Shown: piece after piece, positions 14,973-21,500 of the stretch
How positions within the stretch are numbered: position 1 is the first letter of the stretch
Layout of the letters: every line of letters begins with the position of its first letter
From: Desulfovibrio sp. TomC
GTDB lineage: Bacteria; Desulfobacterota; Desulfovibrionia; Desulfovibrionales; Desulfovibrionaceae
Assembly: GCF_000801335.2 (NCBI RefSeq)
Contig: NZ_JSEH01000008.1
Location: 124,001-188,000 of the forward strand
Direction of reading: 5' to 3'
Length of the DNA: 64,000 bases
The notes under the pieces: generated by a model
Database searches by the model: none
Told to the model about the DNA's origin: nothing
What the model saw: the letters and a program-made list of their open reading frames with translations, nothing else
Translations under genes and position numbers: made by a program

Positions 14973-16027
14973 GGGGTTCCCCTTCCTTTATCGGGATTGC
15001 TGACGGTCCAGCCGGCTTCGGTTCGATTGATGCGGCCCAAAATCGGCCCCAGGCGGCGCAGCGGACTGCCGCACGGGCACGGGCCGGGCAGCATACGGGC
15101 CGCGTCGCCGGTGCGGTAGCGCACCAGCGGCACGCCGCGCCGGGAGAGCGTGGTGAAGACGACCTCGCCGACTTCGCCGGCGGCAACCGGCGCGTCGCTG
15201 CCGGGATCGAGCACTTCGAAATAGAGCTGGGCCTCACGCAAATGGTAGCCACTCCCGGCCAGGCACTCCATGCCGCCACCGTAGGCCATTTCCGTGGCGC
15301 TGTAATAATCAAACACCCGGCAGCCAAAGCGATTGGCGGTTTTTCCCCGGAGTTCGGACGAAACAAAGTCCGAGGCGTAGACCACCGAGCGCAGCGTGGC
15401 CCGGGCCGCTGCCATGACGGCCACGTCGTCCAGGGCGGCGAGCAGTTGGGAGGGCGCGGCAATGAGGCTTTTGGGCCGGTGCGCCAGCAGGGCCTCGGCC
15501 AGCCGGGCCGGGTTGCCGGTCGGGTCGCCAAAGATCGGATTGGCCCCCAGCCGGCGCATGCCGCGCCCGATCAGATCGCCCACGCTGTCCGGCTTCTCGG
15601 CCGGAAAGAGAATCAGCACCGTCTCGCCCGGCTCCAGGGTCACGGCCATGACCACCCGGAAACAGTCGAGGGTTTCTTCAATATCGTCGTCGGTCAGGCC
15701 CATGCGCTTGGGCGGCCCGGTGGTGCCGGAGGTGGCGACCGTGACCATGCGGGCGATGGCGTCCTGGGGAACGGTCAAAAACCGGGGGAAATCCGCGGCC
15801 AGTTCCGCCGGCGTCGTGGTCGGGAGCGCGGCAAAGGCCGCAAAACTGTCCGGGAACCCGGCCGGCAGATGGGACAGGCGGTCGCGGTAAAAAGGAGCCA
15901 AGCGGGCATGGTCCAGACTGCGGCCCAGGGCGGCCAGCTGCCAGTCGGCCACCCGGGCCGGGTCCGGTATTTCGCCGCTTTGGCCGGTGGCTGCGGCAAT
16001 CCAGGCGTCAAAGGGGCTTACGCGCAT
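14969..16027 (-). CDS. AMP-dependent ligase (PaaK-like), lacking the C-terminal lid domain
   Basis: A 352-residue member of the adenylate-forming family closest to phenylacetate-CoA ligases. The ATP-binding TSGTTGPPK loop (about residue 95), the FDYYSATEMAYGG motif and YRTGDAARM are present. The chain ends about 20 residues after the hinge-like GRINR. The ~100-residue C-terminal lid, which supplies the second catalytic lysine in complete ligases, is therefore absent. A CPCG pair precedes the hinge. It overlaps TrsS by 10 bases and XdhC by 4. I recall this family as the Desulfovibrio DVU_1553-type CoA ligase. The acid it activates is unknown; the carboxylic acid made by the aldehyde oxidoreductase is an appealing candidate. 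Confidence 0.85.
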   Translation of the reverse strand: MRVSPFDAWIAAATGQSGEIPDPARVADWQLAALGRSLDHARLAPFYRDRLSHLPAGFPDSFAAFAALPTTTPAELAADFPRFLTVPQDAIARMVTVATSGTTGPPKRMGLTDDDIEETLDCFRVVMAVTLEPGETVLILFPAEKPDSVGDLIGRGMRRLGANPIFGDPTGNPARLAEALLAHRPKSLIAAPSQLLAALDDVAVMAAARATLRSVVYASDFVSSELRGKTANRFGCRVFDYYSATEMAYGGGMECLAGSGYHLREAQLYFEVLDPGSDAPVAAGEVGEVVFTTLSRRGVPLVRYRTGDAARMLPGPCPCGSPLRRLGPILGRINRTEAGWTVSNPDKGRGTP

Positions 16028-17355
16028 GATTTTCGCCGATACAGGGCCGTGCCGTCGGCAGCGGTCAGGTTGTAGAGACAAAAGGGAATAAGCCGGTCGT
16101 CGGGCGCGGCCACATGGATGCAGCAGCCGCGCGCCCGCTCCAGGTCGAGCGTCCAGGCGTCCATGAAGGCCATGGCCGAAAGGCTTACGGTTGGCGTGGC
16201 CGCGGCCGCAGCCAGGAACCGATCGAAATCGTCCTTGATGGCCTCCGGGGCCGGGACAGGCCTGGCCGCGCCCCACTGCCGGGCCACGAAGGCCATGGAT
16301 TGCCGCGCGCCCTCCTCGGCCGGGATGGCCGTCTTGTCGCAGCAGCCGCCGCTCCCGGCCAGGGCCAGCCTGCCGTCGGGCAGGACGCGGTAGCTGGCGG
16401 AAAACGAGCACAGGGAATGTTCGCAACACGGCGGGTGCAGATCCTCCGCCCGGACCATGCCGCCGGTTTGCGTCTCCAGGGCGGCCATGACATCGGGCAG
16501 GGTCAGGCGCGGGGCGCTCCCCCCGTTGCCGGGATAGCGGCCGAAATGGGCGGCCGGCTGGAAATGGACGCCGCGCACGCCCGGGGCCAGGGACGCAGCC
16601 AGCCGAACCAGATCGCCGACTTCGCCGTCGTTGACGCCGGGGACCAGGGTGGCGACCAGCACCACGCCCAGGCCGGCGGCAGCGCAGGCCGCCATGGCGG
16701 CCCGTTTTTCCCGGACCAGCCCCCGGCCGCGCAGGGCCACATGGGCGGCGTCGGTCACGCCGTCGCACTGCAAAAAAACGGAATCGAGTCCGGCCGCCGC
16801 CAGTCGCCCGGCCAGGGCCGGGTTGGCCGCCAGGGCCAGACCGTTGGTATTGAGCTGCACAAAGGGGAAACCGGCGGCTTTGGCCAGGGCCACGATGTCG
16901 GGCAGATCAGCCCGAAGCGTCGGTTCGCCGCCGGAAATCTGGATATTGGCCGGCCCGGCGGCGCGTCTGGCCCGGAGAAGCCGGGTTTCCAGGGCGGCCA
17001 GGGTGGGATCGGCGTCAAAGCCGGTCCCGGCATCGGCAAAACAGACCGGGCACCCGAGGTTGCAGCGGCCGGTGACCTCGAAAACCACGGTGCAGGTGCG
17101 CTGGCTGTGCTCCGGGCACAGGCCGCAGACATAGGGACAGCCCTCGCCAGGCGCACTCCCGACCGCGGCCGTCCCCGGGGGCGCAATCTTGGGCTGGTCC
17201 CAGCCGGCCGGACCGGGCGGGCCGTGCCAGAAGCGGGTGCGAAATTCGCCGTGCTCCGGACAGGTGCGCACCAGCCAGCCGTCCTCTCCGACAGCCTCGC
17301 GACGCGCCGGCAGCCGGGCCAAACACACCGGACACAAACTCTCTGTCGCCGTCAC
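16018..17355 (-). CDS. trsS: Radical SAM protein TrsS
   Basis: A 445-residue radical SAM enzyme. An N-terminal cysteine-rich region (CPVCLARLPA, TCPEHGEF, CPYVCGLCPEHSQRTC) precedes the cluster motif CNLGCPVC (about residue 99), then SGGEPTLR and the TIM-barrel strands. The C-terminal part has CCEHSLC, GGCCDKT and RGCC. The CGLC...H...TC plus CNxxCPVCF layout is shared with the tetraether-synthase-type branch of radical SAM proteins. I recall the family name TrsS from Desulfovibrio annotation, where a cysteine may be selenocysteine; here the codons are ordinary Cys. The start is GTG at 17355 with AGGAG 6 bases upstream. The reaction is unknown. Confidence 0.88.
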   Translation of the reverse strand: MTATESLCPVCLARLPARREAVGEDGWLVRTCPEHGEFRTRFWHGPPGPAGWDQPKIAPPGTAAVGSAPGEGCPYVCGLCPEHSQRTCTVVFEVTGRCNLGCPVCFADAGTGFDADPTLAALETRLLRARRAAGPANIQISGGEPTLRADLPDIVALAKAAGFPFVQLNTNGLALAANPALAGRLAAAGLDSVFLQCDGVTDAAHVALRGRGLVREKRAAMAACAAAGLGVVLVATLVPGVNDGEVGDLVRLAASLAPGVRGVHFQPAAHFGRYPGNGGSAPRLTLPDVMAALETQTGGMVRAEDLHPPCCEHSLCSFSASYRVLPDGRLALAGSGGCCDKTAIPAEEGARQSMAFVARQWGAARPVPAPEAIKDDFDRFLAAAAATPTVSLSAMAFMDAWTLDLERARGCCIHVAAPDDRLIPFCLYNLTAADGTALYRRKSCA

Positions 17356-17394
17356 TGTTTACTCCTGCGAATTATACGAACAAGGCAGGATGCA

Positions 17395-17452
17395 TGCCTC
17401 CGGCGGCCGGGGGGATGATCCCCCCGGACCCCTGCAAAGGGGTAATTTTTTA
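17395..17452 (+). repeat. Dispersed terminator-like repeat with T-run
   Basis: The 14-base block at 17395-17408 leads into hairpin 1 (17407-17427, ATGAT loop). Hairpin 2 (CCCC TGCAAA GGGG, 17429-17442) follows, then TAATTTTTT, a complete intrinsic-terminator layout on the plus strand. It lies in the 314-base gap between TrsS and the C_GCAxxG_C_C gene. Confidence 0.85.
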
Positions 17453-17595
17453 ATGCGCCATTTACCCGCTACGCCTCAGGTCCGAAGTTCGTCCAGGCAA
17501 CTTCAGGTGTTTCCCGTCCCGTAATAACAAAGACCATGCTTGCCAGTCAGGCGACGGCCTCCCGCCGCCCGCGCCAGCCCCCCATGAAAAGTCTT

Positions 17596-17646
17596 TGGAA
17601 AGGGGGTCCGGGGGGAAACCTTTCTTCCAGAAAGGTTTCCCCCCGG
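17596..17646 (-). repeat. Partial copy of the dispersed repeat (hairpin module)
   Basis: On the minus strand this carries the CCGGGGGG...CCCCCCGG stem extended by an AAACCTTTCT arm, followed by GGACCCCC, but lacks the GCCTCCGGCGGCC head. It lies 24 bases past the stop of the C_GCAxxG_C_C gene. Confidence 0.7.
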
Positions 17647-17669
17647 TCTTCTCTTCCCCTCCCATCACT

Positions 17670-18113
17670 CTACTCCCGGCCTTCGGCCGGGTCGATGTCG
17701 TAGCTGACGAGGAGTTCCAGGATATGGTTCCAGGCGTCGGCCATAAGCCCGCCGCAGCGGCTGGGATCGGGTTTGCCGTCGTTTAAGATGGCGGCGCAGG
17801 TGATGCCGCCGTAGTCGTCTTTGACCCGTTCGGTGAACCAGTCCACGAAATCCGAGACGAGGGCGTCGCCTTGTTCAAAGGGGATTTCGTCGTCGCGGCC
17901 TTTGCCGATATAGAGGCCAAGGGCCAGACAACTGCCGGTCAGGATGCCGCAGGCGCCGCCCGTGCCGCCCATGCCGTGGCAAAGGCCCATGGAAGCGCGC
18001 ACCAGTTCGGGGTTTTCGCGGCCCTGGGCGGCCAGAGCCAGAAGCACCAGGATCTGGCTGCAGCAGTAGCCTTTGTGTGCAAGCGGCAGGATTTCGAGCA
18101 GCGTGGGATTCAT
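17670..18113 (-). CDS. C_GCAxxG_C_C family redox protein
   Basis: A 147-residue cysteine-rich protein of the C_GCAxxG_C_C family (the DVU_1555-type as I recall). Cysteines occur in GYCCSQ, GLCHGMGG, GACGILTGSCLALGL, ITCAA and SRCGGL, which fits the family pattern of conserved Cys around a Gly-rich centre. Such proteins are presumed to carry a metal or iron-sulfur centre; their chemistry is not established. The ATG at 18113 overlaps the methyltransferase stop (ATGA) and has AAGGAGG in front. A terminator-like repeat follows, so transcription may be reduced before TrsS. Confidence 0.87.
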   Translation of the reverse strand: MNPTLLEILPLAHKGYCCSQILVLLALAAQGRENPELVRASMGLCHGMGGTGGACGILTGSCLALGLYIGKGRDDEIPFEQGDALVSDFVDWFTERVKDDYGGITCAAILNDGKPDPSRCGGLMADAWNHILELLVSYDIDPAEGRE

Positions 18114-18883
18114 ACGGACACCTCCTTGCGGCTGATCCACAGGCCATAGCCCAGGTGGGGTTTTTCGCTGGTCCCGTCACAGGCTGGTTCCCGCCCGGTC
18201 AGCACGGCCATGACCTCCCGGGCCGAACCGAGTTCGAAAACGAGGCGGCAGGAAAGATCGACGAGCAGTTTGGTGTGGTCCTCGAACAGGACCGGCGTCA
18301 GGCCATGGCGCAGGAAACGGGCCTCGGCCACGTCCCGGGGCACGGCTCCGGCGGCGCAGCCCAGGCCCTGTCCGCCGCAGCCCGGAGAACCGGCCCGCAG
18401 ATAGAGGTCGGAAACGATGCAAAATCCGCCGGGAATCAGCACCCGGGTGATTTCGGCCAGGGCCGCCTCGGCATCAGGCAGGGCCGAGAGCACGCATTCG
18501 CAAAAAACGCCGTCAAAGGCGGCCTCGGCCAGCGGCAGCCGGCCGGCCTCGGCCAACAGCACCCGGCCAGGGACCCGACCGGCGGCCTCGGCGGCCAACA
18601 GCGGGGAAAGATCCAGGCCCAGGCCGCAAAACCCGCCGTCGTCCAGGCGCGCCAGGGTTGCCCCGGCCCCGCAGCCGCAGTCGAGTAGCAGTGCGCCGGC
18701 GGCAAAGGGAATGAGGTCCAAGGCCCGTTCGGTCAAGGTCAGGCCGCCGGGCCGGATGGCTCCGCCCGTGGCCCGGCGCACGTCCGCCCGCTCATAGGGT
18801 TTTTCCCTGATGCGTTCCGGGGGACGTCCCGGCGGCGCAACAGGTTCCCCGAGCCGTGGCAACGGCTCGCGCAGGGCCATCAC
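18110..18883 (-). CDS. trsM: SAM-dependent methyltransferase (TrsM-like)
   Basis: A 257-residue class I methyltransferase. The SAM-binding motif LLDCGCGAGATLARL is near residue 69, with motif II-like GLGLDLSPLLAAEA and a post-I segment VFCECVLSALPDAEAAL. A C-terminal region has a cysteine pair (SPGCGGQGLGC). It overlaps the zinc-ribbon gene upstream by 4 bases and the C_GCAxxG_C_C gene downstream by 4. I recall this family as DVU_1556. The substrate is unknown; partnership with the radical SAM protein is suggested only by the fixed gene order. Confidence 0.85.
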   Translation of the reverse strand: MMALREPLPRLGEPVAPPGRPPERIREKPYERADVRRATGGAIRPGGLTLTERALDLIPFAAGALLLDCGCGAGATLARLDDGGFCGLGLDLSPLLAAEAAGRVPGRVLLAEAGRLPLAEAAFDGVFCECVLSALPDAEAALAEITRVLIPGGFCIVSDLYLRAGSPGCGGQGLGCAAGAVPRDVAEARFLRHGLTPVLFEDHTKLLVDLSCRLVFELGSAREVMAVLTGREPACDGTSEKPHLGYGLWISRKEVSV

Positions 18884-19095
18884 TTGTCCTCCAGCAGCTG
18901 CTCCACCTCAAACATTTTGCCCACGGCCAGAAACTCCGGCACCAGCGACAGGCCGCAGGCCGGACAGGTCATGAGCGTAATGGTGAAGCCGCCCTGGAGA
19001 TAGGTGACCCCAACCGGGGCCGGGACAAGGTCCTGGCCGCAGGCGGCGCACTGCCAGTCGCCGGATTCGGGCAGATAGATCGGCGTATCGTTCAT
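18880..19095 (-). CDS. Zinc-ribbon-like small redox protein
   Basis: A 71-residue protein with two CxxC pairs, WQCAACGQDL and MTCPACGLSL, 25-30 residues apart, typical of a zinc ribbon or rubredoxin-like metal site. I recall the family as DVU_1557 redox protein. AGGAGGG is 9 bases before the ATG, and the gene begins 6 bases after the stop of the dicluster gene, so the two are likely translated together. A metal-binding adaptor or electron carrier for the cluster is plausible but not shown. Confidence 0.82.
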   Translation of the reverse strand: MNDTPIYLPESGDWQCAACGQDLVPAPVGVTYLQGGFTITLMTCPACGLSLVPEFLAVGKMFEVEQLLEDK

Positions 19096-19100
19096 GACTG

Positions 19101-21419
19101 TCAGCCCTCCTGCCGGTCCACGCCGGAGACGTTCATGCGGTGGCTGTAGGCGGCATGCACATGGGCCGCGCCGTCGATCAGTTCATAGAGCGCCCAGTAG
19201 GTGACGCGCGCCGTGGCAAACCCGGCCAGATGGCGGCCGGTGGTTTTGTCGGTAAACTTGCGGCCGGTGGCCTCGGCATGGGCCACGGTGCGGGCCACGT
19301 CGGTATCGAGCACATGGCGCGCTTCCATGACCCGGCGCACGGCGTCGGGGATGACAAGCGGCAGGGCCGGCGGCGTTTCAGGGGGCTGGGGCTCGTGCCA
19401 CACGGTTTCGAGAAGCAGGCGCTTGAGCCGCGCCCGGGCCTCGTGGCGGTAGGAAAAGCCAGGATCGGGCCGGTCGGCCGGGTCGCTCGGACCGCCCGCC
19501 CCCCCTGGGAAAAGCAAATCGAGGAGATGGTAGGTCCGCTTGCCGGCTCCGGCCAAACGGTCGCGGCACATGGAGCAGGTGGCCACGAAGTCGCGCGGGC
19601 TTTCGGCCACGCGCCGGGCAATGGTCTCGGCGGCCAGTTCCGGGTGGGCATTGGCTTGCAGTCCGCCAAAGCCGCAGCAGGAGGCCAGCCGGCCCGAGGC
19701 CGGGAGTTCCTCCACGGTCAGGCCGATCTTGCCGAGAATTTCACGCACAGCGGCCAAGGCGGCCGTATCGTGGCGACCGGTGCAGGCGTCGTGGACAGCC
19801 ACCGGGCCGGCCGGGCGCGGGACGCCGCCCGACTCGGGCAGGCCGGTCTCGTCCAGAAGAACCCGCCACAAGGAAACCACGGGGATGTCGGAAGCCATGC
19901 GGGCGAAGATGGCCTGACAGGAGGCACAGGCGGCTATGACCCGGGGCTTGCCAAGGGCCTCCCAATCGGAGCGAAAGGCAGCCATGGCCGCCTCGGCCAG
20001 ATCCTGTCGGCCGGCCCACCAGGCCGGCGCGCCGCAGCAGGCCAGCCCCAGGCCCACGCCGCCGGCCAGGCCGGCCCGCAGATGGGCATACACCGCAGGG
20101 ACGGACGCGGCCGGATCGCCACCGAGCTGACAGCCAGGAAAAAAGAGGTGGGAGCACGTCGCCTCGCCCGGTGCGGCCCGCAGGAGGCGAAAGGCCTCCG
20201 ACTGGGAAAAGGCCATGTCCTCCAGGACGAACTCATGGGCCCAAAGCGGCATCTTGCCGCGCGAAACCATGTCGCGCCGGGCAGCCCCAATGAGGTCGGG
20301 CATGGAAAAGCCCGACGGGCACAGCTCCTCGCACTGGCCGCACATGGCGCAGGAATTGATCATCTGATTGTAGGAGCGCGCGCCCTGGACAATGGAAAGA
20401 TTATTATAGATCTGGCGGGCGTAGACCTTAGGATAGCCCTTGTACTTGGCCAGATAGGTGCAGGATTTGACGCACTCCAGGCACTGGCATTCCAGACACC
20501 GGGCGGCTTCGGCCTTGGCTTCGTCCGGGGTCAGGCCGCTGGCCGGATCGGCCGGAGCCACGGCCGGGATGGGGATAACGCCCTTGGTATTGGTAAAAAG
20601 GCGCGTCGGGCAGGCCCCCTCGCGCTCCCGGGAGGCGGTGACGGACACGCCGGCCATGTGCCGGTCCATGGACACGGCGGCCTTGCGGCCTTCGCCGGCC
20701 AGATTGATGACGGAAAGCGGTTGTCCGGGAACGACAAAACCGCCGCAGAAAACACCCTCCCGGCCAGACAGGGCCAGGGTCAGGGCGTCTGCGGCCTCGC
20801 GGCCGACAGACAGGAAATTTGTGTCGAGCGCTTCGACATAGACGGCGTCGTATTCGCCCGAAAACCGCTCCAAGGCGGCCATATCCAGGCTCTGCCCCGG
20901 ATGGAAGGTCACGTTCATGCGGCCCATGACGGCCAGTTCGGCCTCAAGGGTCCCCGGCGGCAGCAATGCGCCCAGGGTCAGCAGATGGCCGCCCGCAGCC
21001 GCGCCGGCCACGTAGACGTCCACGCCGTAGCCCTTCTTGCCAAGATCCCAGGCCACGGTCAGCGCACTCACGTCGCCGCCCATGACCGCTGCCCGTTTGC
21101 CCTTGCCCGGCATGGACAGGGGTTTGGCCGCCGGCCCGGTGGCGTTTATGACCGTGCGTTCAAGGGAACCCATGCGCAAGGGGTCGTCGATGGCCGCGCG
21201 AACACACTTCGCCTGGCAGAGGTGGTCGCAAATCCGGCCGAAAACCGTGGGCAGGGGCAGGGTGCGGTCAAGAATTTTTCGCGCGCCGGCCATATCGCCG
21301 GTCCGCACGACGGTCATGAATTTGCGAACATCGACATGCAGGGGGCAGGCGGCCTGACAGGCGGGCTGTTCCTCCTGAATGCAACGGTATTCGATATCGT
21401 GCAAACCCTGCTGGTCCAT
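19101..21419 (-). CDS. GltD/HdrD-like dicluster oxidoreductase
   Basis: A 772-residue fusion. Residues ~1-90 resemble the Fer4 entry domain of glutamate-synthase small subunits (CIQEEQPACQAACP, CDHLCQAKC). Residues ~110-340 look like the FAD/NAD-binding region, but the first dinucleotide loop reads MGGDVSAL instead of GxGxxG, so flavin binding is uncertain. Residues ~345-400 hold two ferredoxin-like sites (CLECQCLECVKSC, CAMCGQCEELCP). Residues ~430-650 carry two CCG-type modules as in HdrB/HdrD and GlpC (FFPGCQLGG, CCGAPAWW, CTGRHD, CCGFGGLQ, CSMC). The last ~80 residues form a separate small domain. It probably moves electrons between mop and a thiol or ferredoxin pool. Ribosome site GGGAGGG. 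Confidence 0.85.
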   Translation of the reverse strand: MDQQGLHDIEYRCIQEEQPACQAACPLHVDVRKFMTVVRTGDMAGARKILDRTLPLPTVFGRICDHLCQAKCVRAAIDDPLRMGSLERTVINATGPAAKPLSMPGKGKRAAVMGGDVSALTVAWDLGKKGYGVDVYVAGAAAGGHLLTLGALLPPGTLEAELAVMGRMNVTFHPGQSLDMAALERFSGEYDAVYVEALDTNFLSVGREAADALTLALSGREGVFCGGFVVPGQPLSVINLAGEGRKAAVSMDRHMAGVSVTASREREGACPTRLFTNTKGVIPIPAVAPADPASGLTPDEAKAEAARCLECQCLECVKSCTYLAKYKGYPKVYARQIYNNLSIVQGARSYNQMINSCAMCGQCEELCPSGFSMPDLIGAARRDMVSRGKMPLWAHEFVLEDMAFSQSEAFRLLRAAPGEATCSHLFFPGCQLGGDPAASVPAVYAHLRAGLAGGVGLGLACCGAPAWWAGRQDLAEAAMAAFRSDWEALGKPRVIAACASCQAIFARMASDIPVVSLWRVLLDETGLPESGGVPRPAGPVAVHDACTGRHDTAALAAVREILGKIGLTVEELPASGRLASCCGFGGLQANAHPELAAETIARRVAESPRDFVATCSMCRDRLAGAGKRTYHLLDLLFPGGAGGPSDPADRPDPGFSYRHEARARLKRLLLETVWHEPQPPETPPALPLVIPDAVRRVMEARHVLDTDVARTVAHAEATGRKFTDKTTGRHLAGFATARVTYWALYELIDGAAHVHAAYSHRMNVSGVDRQEG

Positions 21420-21436
21420 GCGTACCCTCCCTGTTG

Positions 21437-21471
21437 AAAAGACGGGACGGGCGGCAAGCGCCCGCCCCGTC
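21437..21471 (-). terminator. Terminator after mop
   Basis: 13-bp stem with one mismatch (21441-21453 with 21459-21471) and a short loop, followed on the minus strand by TTTT. It separates mop from the dicluster gene. Confidence 0.7.
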
Positions 21472-21500
21472 GGGGTTAGGTCAGGATGCGGGAAACGGTC

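Noticed and set aside
14969-16768. 599-codon version of the ligase extending into trsS
   Set aside because: The extra N-terminal part lies inside trsS in another frame and has no family similarity; the ATG at 16027 gives a normal ligase start.
19140-21437. 765-codon open frame on the plus strand
   Set aside because: It is exactly antisense to the dicluster gene and reads as His/Gly/Ala-rich low-complexity sequence, as expected for shadows in a high-GC genome.
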